64,000 nucleotides of DNA, taken from assembly GCF_900112975.1 (NCBI RefSeq), contig NZ_FONQ01000002.1, positions 1 through 64,000 on the forward strand, in the 5' to 3' direction. Under the pieces are notes generated by a model. It did not search any database, was not told where the DNA came from, and saw only the letters and a list, made by a program, of their open reading frames with translations. This DNA is from Flavobacterium xueshanense (GTDB taxonomy: Bacteria > Bacteroidota > Bacteroidia > Flavobacteriales > Flavobacteriaceae). The position numbers and the translations under genes were made by a program. How positions within the stretch are numbered: position 1 is the stretch's first letter; every line of letters begins with the position of its first letter. This document shows positions 50,768 through 60,723 of the stretch, in pieces.

Positions 50768-52372
50768 ATGAAAAACGTTGTTTTATCTATTGCACTACTA
50801 TTATTCAGCTTTTCACTTGCTTATTCATACCGTATCAATGCCAAAACGGTTACCAATACCTATTGTACTCAAACATTCCCTAAATACAAACCAGAAAGAT
50901 ATTTCGTTAAGATTGACAGTTTGGTTATTTCCAGATTTTTTAAAACGTATCCGAATTTAAAAAAATACAAATCCGATATTCAGATCTTATATACAAAGAG
51001 AGATTACAATTCCATTTGGCTTGATGACAAAGGAGTTATTGAGTTTGCTAATTTATTATATTCCAAAGTAAATCAACTTGAAGAGGAAGGGTTGCTATCC
51101 CGATTTGCCTATAAAGAAAGAACTGACCTGATTTTCAATAAAAACGCACCAAACAATCTCACCACCACCGAAACGGAACTTTTACTATCAGCAATGTATA
51201 TTTTCTATGCAAAAAAAGTTTATAAAGGCATCGACATCGAAAAAATCAAAGAAATGGGATGGTTTTTACCAACAAAAAATCTCTCCTACGCGACCCTTCT
51301 AAATTCTTTGTTAGCGGATCCAGAATTATTGGATAAAAATGAGAAACAGCTCTTTAGTCAGTATTACAAACTGCGTACTGTTTTAAAAAAATACCGCCAA
51401 ATAGAACAGAATGGAGATTGGAATTTAATAGTTAGAGATTCTTCAATACTGGAATACAAACCTGGTGATAACTCACAAACCATTGGTCAAATCAGACAAC
51501 GACTCGCTGTAACCGGAGATTTAGAACAAGATTCCAAAAGTAATTTATACGATGAGGAGTTAATGTCCGGCATACTGAATTTCAAGAGAAGAAATGGGTA
51601 TAAACCAGATCACATCATTACATCAAGCCTCATTCAAAGGATGAATATTCCCATTGAAAATTACATCAAAGCCATAATGGTCAATATGGAACGTTGCAGA
51701 TGGATTACGCCAGAGTTGACAAAAGCTGAAGAATACATCATTATAAACATTCCCTCTTTTAAACTGATTTACAAAAGAAATGGCACAACGGAATTGGAAT
51801 CGAATGTGTTTGTGGGTGGAACCATGAATGAAACCGTCATTTTTAGCAGTAACATCAGCCATCTGATATTTAGTCCGTACTGGAACATCCCGACAAGTAT
51901 CGTTCAAAGCGAAATAAAAACGGCTATGGACCGCGACAAAAACTATTTGGCAGATAATGACATGGAATATAATAAGGGCAGAGTAAGGCAGAAACCCGGT
52001 CCGAAAAATCTTTTAGGGAAAGTCAAATTTATGTTTCCAAGTGCCTCCGATATTTACTTACACGATTCGCCCGCCAAAAGTTTATTTGATTCTGAATACC
52101 GAGCGTATAGTCACGGATGTATCAATGTAAATAAAGCACAGGAATTGGCTTATTTAATTTTAAAAAATGATGGGGACTGGCCAGCGGATCGCATTAAGAA
52201 AGCCATGGACGGCGGCAAAGAAACCACATGTATCCTAAAAAAGAAAATTCCGGTTCACATTGGATATTTCACTACTTGGGTCAATGATGCCGATGAAGTT
52301 AGTTTTTTTAATGATATCTATCAACGTGACGACCGTTTAGCTGAACTTCTTTTTTCTGATGACACCAAATAA
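50768..52372 (+). CDS. L,D-transpeptidase, exported (YcbB-like)
   Basis: 534 residues. Signal peptide (MKNVVLSIALLLFSFSLAYS), then the scaffold of YcbB/LdtD-type enzymes (PNLKKYKSDIQILYTKRDYN, YSKVNQLEEEGL), a peptidoglycan-binding-like region (GDNSQTIGQIRQRLAVTGDL), and the YkuD domain with HSPAKS-like LHDSPAKSLFDSEYRAYSHG and CINV (catalytic Cys451). Forms 3-3 peptidoglycan cross-links in the periplasm. A paralogue of the 58213 gene. Confidence 0.9.
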   Translation: MKNVVLSIALLLFSFSLAYSYRINAKTVTNTYCTQTFPKYKPERYFVKIDSLVISRFFKTYPNLKKYKSDIQILYTKRDYNSIWLDDKGVIEFANLLYSKVNQLEEEGLLSRFAYKERTDLIFNKNAPNNLTTTETELLLSAMYIFYAKKVYKGIDIEKIKEMGWFLPTKNLSYATLLNSLLADPELLDKNEKQLFSQYYKLRTVLKKYRQIEQNGDWNLIVRDSSILEYKPGDNSQTIGQIRQRLAVTGDLEQDSKSNLYDEELMSGILNFKRRNGYKPDHIITSSLIQRMNIPIENYIKAIMVNMERCRWITPELTKAEEYIIINIPSFKLIYKRNGTTELESNVFVGGTMNETVIFSSNISHLIFSPYWNIPTSIVQSEIKTAMDRDKNYLADNDMEYNKGRVRQKPGPKNLLGKVKFMFPSASDIYLHDSPAKSLFDSEYRAYSHGCINVNKAQELAYLILKNDGDWPADRIKKAMDGGKETTCILKKKIPVHIGYFTTWVNDADEVSFFNDIYQRDDRLAELLFSDDTK

Positions 52373-52585
52373 AATGACTGTACTCACGGTTTCATTGTGA
52401 ACTTAACTTATTTATTCCGCGGAATAAAACACGAAAAAAATAGAAGCATCTCGTAAGAAAGAAATGAATTCAGTGATTTTAGATAATCTGTTAAACTATT
52501 TTTAGCATCAATACACTAATTATCAGTTAAATAAGATTATGCGAGATTTTTTATGTTACATTTGATATTCTAAAAAATCCAACTT

Positions 52586-54631
52586 ATGAAATTAAAACCG
52601 TACACATTTAAAACCCAATTAGTGTTGGCATCGTCCATTTTATTGTTGGCTGCTTTTTCTACTTTTGAAAAGTCAGACAAAACAATTTCCGGAATTAACA
52701 AAGAAAACATGGACACATCCGTTCAGCCAGGTGATAATTTTGATGCCTATGTCAACGGCGCTTGGATGAAAAAAACTAAAATACCAGATGACAAAGCCTC
52801 TTACGGTGTTGGGTATATGGTACATGAAAAAGCACAAGAAGACGTTAAAGCCATTATTGAAGCTTCCTCCAAGGGTGATTTTGCAACAGGTTCTGATGAA
52901 CAAAAAATTGGGGACTTTTACGAAGCCTTCATGGATATTAAAATAAGGGATCAAAAAGGAATTGCACCGTTACTTCCTGAATACAAAAAAATTGACGCTA
53001 TCAACAACTACAATGATTTGGCTACTTATTTTGGGTATGCCAATAAATCCGGAGTCAACATTCCTTTTTCCGTTTCGGTAATGGAGGATTTAAAAGATCC
53101 GACCCAGTACATGCTTATTTCCTGGCAGGGTGGTTTAGGATTACCCGATAGAGAATATTACTCTCTTGCAGATGCCAAATCTAAAGAAATCCAAAAAAAA
53201 TATGTAATCCATATCGAGAAAACGTTACAGCTTGGAGGGATTGCCAATGCTACCGATTTAGCCAAAAAAATCATGGTGTTAGAAACAACTTTGGCTGCCC
53301 AACACATGAAAAAAGAACAAACCCGCGACATAGTAAAACTATACAACAAATATGCTATTTCTGATTTGCACCAACTTATGCCTGATTTTAATTGGGACAA
53401 CATGCTAAAAAACGCCGGAATCCGTAATCAACAAAACATTGTCGTTGCACAAATTGATTATCTCAAATCGCTCAATAACATCATCAAAACAACACCTTTA
53501 ACCACTTGGAAAGGATATCTGAAATGGAATGCTATTCATGGAGCAGCAAGATCATTGAACACCGCTTTAGACAATGAAAATTTTGACTTCTATGGCAAAA
53601 CCTTGAACGGAATTCGAACACAACAACCGCTATGGAGAAGAGGTGTTGACAGGGTCAATAATAACCTTGGTGAAATAGTGGGAAAGGTCTATGTAAAAAA
53701 ACATTTCTCTCCTGAAGCCAAAGAACAAGTAACCCTGTTAGTTAAAAATTTACTTAAAGCCTACGGAGAAAGCATAAAAAACTTGGATTGGATGAGTCCG
53801 GTAACAAAAAAACAAGCCTTGGACAAACTCTCTAAATTCACTCCAAAAATTGGTTATCCTGACAAGTGGAGAGATTATTCTACTTTAAAAGTTGTTAAAG
53901 GCGATTTATACGGAAACCAGCAAAAAGCCACTGATTTTGAATACAACAGGCAAATCAATAAATTAGGAAAGCCTGTTGACAGAACTGAATGGGGAATGAC
54001 TCCACAAACCGTAAACGCATATTACAATCCGCCACTTAATGAGATCGTATTTCCTGCCGCTATATTACAACCACCTTACTTTAATTTAAAAGTTGAAAAC
54101 GCAGCAAATTATGGTGGAATTGGTGCAATAATCGGACATGAAATAGGCCATGGTTTTGACGACCAAGGAAGCAGTTTTGATGGTGACGGAGTGCTGCGCA
54201 ATTGGTGGACACCTGAAGATTTAACCGCTTTCAAGCAAAAAACAGGTGCATTAGTCGCACAGTACAATACCTTCAAAGTATTTCCTGACCTCAATGTAAA
54301 TGGGGAATTTACCCAAGGGGAAAACATAGGCGATTTAGGCGGATTATCCATTGCCATAAAAGCATATAAAATGAGTTTGGAAGGAAAAGAATCGCCCGTT
54401 TTAGATGGCTTTACGGGTGATCAACGAGTATTGTTAAGTTGGGGACAATGTTGGTTGAATAAAAGTCGGGAGGAAGCTTTGCGAAATCAAATTGCTACCG
54501 ATCCGCATTCACCCGCAAAATTTAGAGTCAATGGTGTAGTGCGTAATATTCCTGAGTTCTATACCGCTTTCAAAATAAAACCAACAGACTCATTGTACCT
54601 AGCACCCGAGAAAAGAGTCAAAATCTGGTAA
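52586..54631 (+). CDS. M13-family metallopeptidase (neprilysin/PepO-like)
   Basis: 681 residues. N-terminal hydrophobic segment (LVLASSILLLAAFSTFEKSD), M13 N-domain (GDNFDAYVNGAWMKKTKIPD), and the zinc site HEIGHGFDDQGSSFDGDG (HEIGH 518-522) with GENIGDLGGLSIA providing the third ligand, and a C-terminal VNGVVRNIPEFYTAFKI block ending near the typical CxxW region (here VKIW). Periplasmic peptide degradation is likely. A TACATTTG -7 box lies at 52557-52564. Confidence 0.93.
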   Translation: MKLKPYTFKTQLVLASSILLLAAFSTFEKSDKTISGINKENMDTSVQPGDNFDAYVNGAWMKKTKIPDDKASYGVGYMVHEKAQEDVKAIIEASSKGDFATGSDEQKIGDFYEAFMDIKIRDQKGIAPLLPEYKKIDAINNYNDLATYFGYANKSGVNIPFSVSVMEDLKDPTQYMLISWQGGLGLPDREYYSLADAKSKEIQKKYVIHIEKTLQLGGIANATDLAKKIMVLETTLAAQHMKKEQTRDIVKLYNKYAISDLHQLMPDFNWDNMLKNAGIRNQQNIVVAQIDYLKSLNNIIKTTPLTTWKGYLKWNAIHGAARSLNTALDNENFDFYGKTLNGIRTQQPLWRRGVDRVNNNLGEIVGKVYVKKHFSPEAKEQVTLLVKNLLKAYGESIKNLDWMSPVTKKQALDKLSKFTPKIGYPDKWRDYSTLKVVKGDLYGNQQKATDFEYNRQINKLGKPVDRTEWGMTPQTVNAYYNPPLNEIVFPAAILQPPYFNLKVENAANYGGIGAIIGHEIGHGFDDQGSSFDGDGVLRNWWTPEDLTAFKQKTGALVAQYNTFKVFPDLNVNGEFTQGENIGDLGGLSIAIKAYKMSLEGKESPVLDGFTGDQRVLLSWGQCWLNKSREEALRNQIATDPHSPAKFRVNGVVRNIPEFYTAFKIKPTDSLYLAPEKRVKIW

Positions 54632-54655
54632 TTATCAGATTTATAGATTACTGAA

Positions 54656-54687
54656 AACCTCTGCTTTTTTTGCAGAGGTTTTTTTGT
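54656..54687 (+). terminator. Terminator after the M13 peptidase gene
   Basis: AACCTCTGC/GCAGAGGTT stem with a T-rich loop followed by seven T residues. Confidence 0.85.
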
Positions 54688-54725
54688 ACAAAAAAGAGAA
54701 TAACTGAATAGCTAATAAAATAAAT

Positions 54726-55256
54726 TTATTGTTTCGATGTTAATTTTTGTATCATCGCATCTTCCAGCGTTGATTTTACTTTTATGACTTCAGTCGAATT
54801 TTCATTTGGAATCGTCATCGATAAAACATATTGTTTTATTTTCCACTCGGTGCCTATTTTTACCAAAACACCCGAACCTCTGCAAATTTTCATTTGCGTA
54901 TTCAACAATTCGTCAAACCAAGCTGTTTTACCCGTTTTATCAAAATAAATATGACGTTCCAAAACGGTAAAATTCCACGCTTTTCCTTTATCAAAATGTG
55001 GCTTTGAATAGGCTTGAAAAGCTTTTTTATCCCAATTCTCTGTCGCATCAGTACCAATAAAAACAGCATCATCAGCCATTAACGCAAAATAATCGTTATA
55101 ATTAGCATCTGCCGCAGCTTTATGCCAGGAATCTAATGTGCCTTTGATATTTTTTTCTGAAATTGTTTGATTCTCCATCATGCTTTTGCAACCCGATAAA
55201 GTGATAACAACAAGAACAGCCAGTACTATTTTCATGCGCTTCAAGTATTTATTCAT
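54726..55256 (-). CDS. SnoaL/NTF2-like lipoprotein
   Basis: 176 residues. Lipoprotein signal MNKYLKRMKIVLAVLVVITL with lipobox SGC. The mature part has an NTF2-like fold of the DUF4440/SnoaL type: LDSWHKAAADANYNDYFALM, DDAVFIGTDATENWDKKAFQ, HFDKGKAWNFTVLERH, WKIKQYVLSMTIPNENST. Catalytic role uncertain. Its start overlaps the AsmA stop by 8 bp (translational coupling). Confidence 0.85.
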   Translation of the reverse strand: MNKYLKRMKIVLAVLVVITLSGCKSMMENQTISEKNIKGTLDSWHKAAADANYNDYFALMADDAVFIGTDATENWDKKAFQAYSKPHFDKGKAWNFTVLERHIYFDKTGKTAWFDELLNTQMKICRGSGVLVKIGTEWKIKQYVLSMTIPNENSTEVIKVKSTLEDAMIQKLTSKQ

Positions 55257-57705
55257 GGTTTTTGTTCCATCTTATGTTTATTTTTCCATCAACGTCAACG
55301 GCTAGTAAATGCAGTACAATTCCTTTATTTCGATTTTCAGCTCTTTCGTTTTTATCCATGATACCCTCATCCTTTTTTGGATTTCTCAACGGAATAGTCA
55401 TCGCTAGATTTGTCCCTCTGTTAAACGAATAAACGCCGTTTACATCTAAGTTTAAAACGCTGGAACTCACTTTCAGATCATTGACATCTACTAAATCGCC
55501 ATTAATTTTAAAGTTTCCTGACAAATCCCTAAACACGATGTTGTTGACATTTCTAAAAGGAAAAGCGAATTTTCCAATATTTGTAATTGGTTTAAAATCG
55601 TTTAACGTCCCGTGAATCACATCGAATTTAGCAGCGCCGGAAAGCGAATTTTTTTTTAATTGTCCGCCGGAAAGCAGCGTTCCTTTCAGCGATGCCGAAG
55701 CCGTCAAAAATCCCTTTATGTTTTTGGGTTTAAAGGATTCAATCCCAAAATTATTCAACGAAGTCAGGAAACGGGAAATATCCACCCGAATGATTTTCGC
55801 ATTGGATTCCAAAAGAAAATTATCCCTGTAAGGCGCTAACTGACCGTCAAAAGAAATAATCCCGCCGGAACTTTGCACCCGGCCATTTTTCACAATTAAT
55901 TTATTGTTAACTAATAATATGGTGGCTTTGGCATTAGTCGCCTCGAGTTTACTATACACCATTTTATCCGCTTTAACATTTAACGCCATTTGGCTTTTTT
56001 CAATCACGGAATACAATTCATCTGAAAAATCATCTTTTTTATTCTTGGTTTTTGGAGCTTTTTTACCGGAACTGGTAAAAACACCTACAAACTGTTTCAC
56101 ATCCAGAAAAGGCGCATAAATATCCCAATTAACAAGCATTTTTTCAGGATTTTCATAATATAACGTCAGGAAATTATCAATTTTACCTTCCATAAAAACC
56201 GTGTTTCGACGGTCTTTAAAATTAATTTTTTTTATCAACAAAGCTTGCTCCGTAAAATCAAGCTGAATTTCTGTTTTTACGAAAGTCAAATTCCTTGGGC
56301 CATAATTTACAGTTGCATTTTTAACGGCTACACTTCCCGTGAATAAGGGTTTTTGTATTTTTAAATCTTTAATATCAAATTTGAAATCCAAATTCACTTC
56401 AGCCTTACCATCAGAAAAATACATTAAATTCTTGTTGACTATCTCATTCAGTCTGGAAACGGGAAAATCCGATTTAAAACTTCCTGCTGCCGTGGTTTTT
56501 TCAAAATTGGAAATAATCCCGATTGGAATTGCAAATGGAATCGTTTTGTATTTCCCCGAAAATTCCGTTAAAGTAATTGTCGAGTTACTGTCGTTGCAGC
56601 CTGCTCCTTTTTTATATTGGTTGGTGAATGTGGCGCCAAAACTACAGTCGGTGAAGATTCCGTCAGGTATGGTGAGTTCATTATTTTTTATATTCGTAGT
56701 CACGACAATCTCCGGATCGCCTTCAGCATTCATGTCGCCTACAATCGTACAACCCACATTTATTGGCTTTTTTAAGTCAAATTGATTGATTCGGCTACTG
56801 ATATTAGCGCTCAACAATTTGGAAGCATCTTTCCACAAAATACTTGTCTTAATGACTATATCAAAAGGAGACTTGTTTTTGTCCAAACTAAAATGTGCGT
56901 TAATATCGAAAAGCTCTACTCCTATTTCGAGGTTTTTGGTTGCTACACTGATTTGGTTTTTCTGGTTCGAAAAGTCAACAAACAAAACGCCTTCAACGAT
57001 TTTATCCTTGATAAAGCTACCTCTTTTGGTATTGAAAGCCATGTCTTTGGCAAGCGTTTTCACGTACATTTTGGTATGCCAATTGTCATCTTCAAAATCT
57101 ACTTTGCTTCGTAAAGCTAAAACATTAAAATCAAATAATTTATTTCCCATTTGATTTTCGGAAATGAAATGCACTTGGTCTAAAACAATTTCATTGATGC
57201 TGGAAGTAGTCGAACTTTTTGAATTTTTGCCTTTTGGCTTTGGTTTAAAAATACCGGTATTGACGATTCCGTTCTTTCCTTTAAATAAATACAAAGTTGC
57301 TTTTTGAATTTCGATTTTATCGATGTTAATCTCATTTGAAAGCAAATCCCAAAGATCAATCCTAATCTCAATTTGTTCCGCTTTAAGCAGCGTTCGCTTG
57401 TGAACAGCCCACAAACTATCTTTCAATTCCACTTGGCTTAACGCCAAAGTCATATTGGGAAAGCCCTTTAAAAACTTGTATCTAATATCGCCAATATCGA
57501 TTTTTCCTGTAATATTTTCGTTGATTTTAGTATTGATTTGGGTAATAATTTCCGCTTTGTTATTGTTAAAATAAAGTGCTAAAAGCGCAGAAGAAAGCAT
57601 AAAAAACACAACTACTCCCAAAAAGAAAAAACCAATTCTTTTGAAAATTTTCTTAAAACCCGCTGTTTTAAAATATGTTTTTGTTTCCTGCCAAAATTGG
57701 TTCAT
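55249..57705 (-). CDS. AsmA-family protein
   Basis: 818 residues. N-terminal membrane anchor (IGFFFLGVVVFFMLSSALLA, about 24-44) followed by a long beta-rich domain with repeated IxxxxLxLKDSL-like strands (NMTLALSQVELKDSLWAVHK, KIDIGDIRYKFLKGFPN, FDIVIKTSILWKDASKLLSA) and the C-terminal AsmA block (LLSGGQLKKNSLSGAAKFDV, DFKPITNIGKFAFPFRNVN). Members of this large family form periplasmic bridges for lipid transport or outer-membrane homeostasis. Coupled to the downstream lipoprotein gene. Confidence 0.85.
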   Translation of the reverse strand: MNQFWQETKTYFKTAGFKKIFKRIGFFFLGVVVFFMLSSALLALYFNNNKAEIITQINTKINENITGKIDIGDIRYKFLKGFPNMTLALSQVELKDSLWAVHKRTLLKAEQIEIRIDLWDLLSNEINIDKIEIQKATLYLFKGKNGIVNTGIFKPKPKGKNSKSSTTSSINEIVLDQVHFISENQMGNKLFDFNVLALRSKVDFEDDNWHTKMYVKTLAKDMAFNTKRGSFIKDKIVEGVLFVDFSNQKNQISVATKNLEIGVELFDINAHFSLDKNKSPFDIVIKTSILWKDASKLLSANISSRINQFDLKKPINVGCTIVGDMNAEGDPEIVVTTNIKNNELTIPDGIFTDCSFGATFTNQYKKGAGCNDSNSTITLTEFSGKYKTIPFAIPIGIISNFEKTTAAGSFKSDFPVSRLNEIVNKNLMYFSDGKAEVNLDFKFDIKDLKIQKPLFTGSVAVKNATVNYGPRNLTFVKTEIQLDFTEQALLIKKINFKDRRNTVFMEGKIDNFLTLYYENPEKMLVNWDIYAPFLDVKQFVGVFTSSGKKAPKTKNKKDDFSDELYSVIEKSQMALNVKADKMVYSKLEATNAKATILLVNNKLIVKNGRVQSSGGIISFDGQLAPYRDNFLLESNAKIIRVDISRFLTSLNNFGIESFKPKNIKGFLTASASLKGTLLSGGQLKKNSLSGAAKFDVIHGTLNDFKPITNIGKFAFPFRNVNNIVFRDLSGNFKINGDLVDVNDLKVSSSVLNLDVNGVYSFNRGTNLAMTIPLRNPKKDEGIMDKNERAENRNKGIVLHLLAVDVDGKINIRWNKNHE

Positions 57706-58212
57706 CTGAATTCCTTTACTGTTTTTAAATAAAGATAGTATAAAAACTGGTTTTCAAACTGATTTAAATCTACAAAATGTGATTCGGTTTCCTAAACATC
57801 CGTTTGAGCCTAGTACCTTCTTGAATTTAAAACTTCGGAAAATATCTGGAAAAATTTCAAAGAACAACACGTTAAAAAAAGAGGTAGCAAACTCTAAATT
57901 AAAGCCTTACTCTATTGAAACAAGAGACAAAAACAGCAAAATAGTTGTGTAAAAAGCACTATTATTTTCATAATTTTTGGATTTTAAAAAATTTATTCGA
58001 CACTAAAATTCGTTTTAGAAAACAAAAACAAAATCGCAACTAATTTATTAATAAGCACTTATAAATTATTTTTCTTCCCCTTTTACTTTTAAACCAAAGG
58101 TCGTATTTCAACCTTGAAAAACTCAGTCCGTCCAATTCTGGTGGTACGGCACGTGATTTGATGTATTTTTGTAGGCCCATAATTGTGTTCTTCACGAATT
58201 AAAATTTGACTT
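57706..58212. other. Gap with an open, startless reading frame
   Basis: No gene with a start codon was recognised. From about 57749 to 57952 a plus-strand frame is open for about 68 codons (including FPKHPFEPSTFLNLKLRK) but has no ATG; a GTG in the middle is the only possible start. Possibly a gene remnant. TATTTTTG (58164-58171) is a -7-like box for the next gene. Confidence 0.4.
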
Positions 58213-59793
58213 ATGAAAAAATTATTTTCGCCAATACTAATTGTTATTTTTACAATACTATTTACTGCCGTTTCCTGTAAAAAGAAAAGCAATACTGATT
58301 TGCCTATAAATCAAACGAGTACAAATACCATTGAAGTTGCTTTTGACAGTACGCAAATCAAAACCTTCTTTGAAAAATATCCAAAACTGAAAAATTATCA
58401 GGGCGATGTAGAAAAATTATACCGCAAACATCAATTTCATTACATCTGGTTTGACAAAGATGGACTTAATGAATTTGCAGGTTTGTTGTACAATAAAGTG
58501 AACAATTTGACTGTTGAAGGAATCGAAACCGTGATTCCTTACAAGAAAAAATTAGATGATATCTATGACAATCCGGAGGAAAATCAGAAAGCGAGTATTG
58601 ACACTGAACTGTTGAGTTCTTCGCTGTATTTTTTTTATGCTGATAAAGTATACGATGGTATCAGCACTCAAAAAACGAAAGATTTAGGCTGGTTTTTGCC
58701 AAGAAAAAGACAATCGTATGTCAATTATTTAGATTCATTGTTAATCAATCCTTCGCTTATCAACAAAGATGAAAAAGGGGTTTTGAAACAATATTACCTG
58801 CTTAAAGACGTCTTGCAGGAATACCGTAAAATAGAAAAAAAAGGCGGATGGAAGACCATTGCGTTAGATCCAAATGTCAAATCGTACAAACCTGGTGATA
58901 GTGCCGCTACAATTTCGCAAATCAGAACGCGTTTATTGATTACAGGTGATCTTAGCCGAGATTCTAAAAGTGCTGTATATGATGATGAATTAGCTACAGG
59001 AATTTTGAAATTTAAAAAGAGAAGTGGCAATACCATTAACAAAACAATTCTGCCGGAACATATCAATTATATGAACGTTCCCGTTGCAGCCCGTATCAAA
59101 ACCCTTATGGTCAATATGGAACGCTGTAGATGGATTTCGAATGACATTACCAAATCCAAGGAACTAATTGTTGTGAATATTCCAGCTTATGAACTGACTT
59201 TTTTCAGAAACGGAATCCCGGAATTACGTTCCAAAGTTGTGGTGGGAAAAACGATGCATAAAACCGTTATTTTTAGTGCCCCAATGAAATATATTGTTTT
59301 TAGACCGTACTGGAATGTGCCCGCAAGTATTCTAAAGAAAGAAATTCTTCCTGCCATCGAAAAGAATCCAAATTACTTGGCCGAACATGATATGGAGTGG
59401 AAAGATGATTATGTGAGACAAAAACCCGGCCCGGAAAATTCATTGGGACTTGTAAAGTTCTTATTCCCTAATTCGAATGCGATTTATTTGCACGATACGC
59501 CATCCAAAAGTTTATTTGGTAAAGAAGACCGTGCGTTCAGCCACGGATGCATACGTGTAGCCAAGCCAAAAGAACTTGCTGCGATGATTATGAAGAACGA
59601 TAAAAAATGGAATCCTGAAAAGATAGAAACAGCAATGAACGGTGGGGAGGAATACTGGTACACGCTTAAAAACAAAATTCCAGTCTATATTGGTTATTTT
59701 ACTGCTTGGATAGATGATGATGGCGTAGTTCATTTCTATGAAGATATATACAACAAAGATGAAGCATTGGCAACTTTACTGTTTGATAAATAA
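58213..59793 (+). CDS. L,D-transpeptidase, lipoprotein (YcbB-like)
   Basis: 526 residues. Lipoprotein signal MKKLFSPILIVIFTILFTAV with SC (lipobox-like AVSC, Cys22). Same layout as the 50768 gene: KYPKLKNYQGDVEKLYRKHQ, LYNKVNNLTVEGI, PGDSAATISQIRTRLLITGD, and YkuD motif HDTPSKSLFGKEDRAFSHG then CIRV (catalytic Cys446). Paralogue with predicted membrane anchoring instead of a free signal peptide. Followed by a bidirectional terminator. Confidence 0.92.
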   Translation: MKKLFSPILIVIFTILFTAVSCKKKSNTDLPINQTSTNTIEVAFDSTQIKTFFEKYPKLKNYQGDVEKLYRKHQFHYIWFDKDGLNEFAGLLYNKVNNLTVEGIETVIPYKKKLDDIYDNPEENQKASIDTELLSSSLYFFYADKVYDGISTQKTKDLGWFLPRKRQSYVNYLDSLLINPSLINKDEKGVLKQYYLLKDVLQEYRKIEKKGGWKTIALDPNVKSYKPGDSAATISQIRTRLLITGDLSRDSKSAVYDDELATGILKFKKRSGNTINKTILPEHINYMNVPVAARIKTLMVNMERCRWISNDITKSKELIVVNIPAYELTFFRNGIPELRSKVVVGKTMHKTVIFSAPMKYIVFRPYWNVPASILKKEILPAIEKNPNYLAEHDMEWKDDYVRQKPGPENSLGLVKFLFPNSNAIYLHDTPSKSLFGKEDRAFSHGCIRVAKPKELAAMIMKNDKKWNPEKIETAMNGGEEYWYTLKNKIPVYIGYFTAWIDDDGVVHFYEDIYNKDEALATLLFDK

Positions 59794-59826
59794 AAGACAA
59801 CCTTTTTCTCCAATGAATAACTACAA

Positions 59827-59867
59827 AAAAAATGACGCTCTCTTGTAAAGACAGCGTCATTTTTTTG
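59827..59867. terminator. Bidirectional terminator between the transpeptidase and HPF genes
   Basis: AAAATGACGCT/AGCGTCATTTT arms with a loop of about 15 nt; T runs on both strands serve the convergent genes. Confidence 0.8.
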
Positions 59868-59886
59868 TTTGCCAAAAGGCAACTAT

Positions 59887-60201
59887 TTAATATGCTTTCT
59901 GTTTTTCGAAAGCGGTGTCCAACATTTTTTTAATTTTATCCAATGCACCTTGAAATGCTTTCTCTGTAGTATCAGCGTGATTGGTAACCGCTACAGGTTG
60001 CATGTTTATTGGACGGGCTTCGATAAGGCATCGTTTGTCGTTGACTCCGAATTTATCACTGTTTTCGTCTGCAAGATGCACTTCTAAGCGGGTTATCTTA
60101 TCTTCAAAACGCGCCAAAGCTGTTGCTAATTCCTCCGCAATATACGTTTTCAAACGAGCGTGTCCTTCTACATTGTTGTCTGTGTTGATCTGTACTGTCA
60201 T
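59887..60201 (-). CDS. HPF/RaiA-family ribosome-associated protein
   Basis: 104 residues, the short HPF type: INTDNNVEGHARLKTYIAEE at the start, LARFEDKITRLEVHLADENS, and VAVTNHADTTEKAFQGALDK. Dimerises or hibernates 70S ribosomes in stationary phase. Monocistronic. Confidence 0.88.
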   Translation of the reverse strand: MTVQINTDNNVEGHARLKTYIAEELATALARFEDKITRLEVHLADENSDKFGVNDKRCLIEARPINMQPVAVTNHADTTEKAFQGALDKIKKMLDTAFEKQKAY

Positions 60202-60723
60202 GTTTTTATTTATTTAATGTTGTCTTTCAAATTTACCGATTGCAGTACAAAAAAACGACTGAATTAATAAAACATTGGGAAAAGAAATAGCAGAAAAATG
60301 GAATTTAAGGAAGGGAATGAATTGCTAACGGCTCGTATGTTTTTGGAACGTTGTTATGACATGACTCAATCAATTGCAAAACAATCAAAAGCATTACCCA
60401 AGATTAGAGATTTTAGTTGGGATGTTGTTTGTAGAAAGCCCTTTTTCTTTCAATGTGTGGACGCGGAAAAGATTTCCACGTTAGCATTATTTAGGTAGAT
60501 GTTAGCCATTTAGTAATTATTGATTTTTGATCTGGACAACTCTTTTATTAGATATAAAAATTATCTTGTCACAAACCTTATTAAGGTCAGCGAATATTAA
60601 AAATCAGATTTTTCTAGTTAATGCAATCAAATATTAAAAAAAGAACTAATTTTCAAACTAGTTTAAATAATAGATAAACAAGAAGGAAAGACTAAATAAA
60701 ACTTATCCAAAAAATAAGAATAA
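60202..60723. other. Accessory boundary with inverted GCTAACG/CGTTAGC
   Basis: No convincing gene. GCTAACG (60324-60330) and CGTTAGC (60479-60485) are inverted 7-mers about 150 bp apart, with a small GGAAA/TTTCC hairpin next to the right copy. A 66-codon frame (60298-60498) spans the interval but looks non-coding. AT content rises from here into the next genes. Confidence 0.35.

Noticed and set aside
60298..60498. 66-codon plus-strand frame before the Nudix gene
   Set aside because: No domain or composition typical of a protein, and it spans the inverted GCTAACG pair; more likely non-coding.
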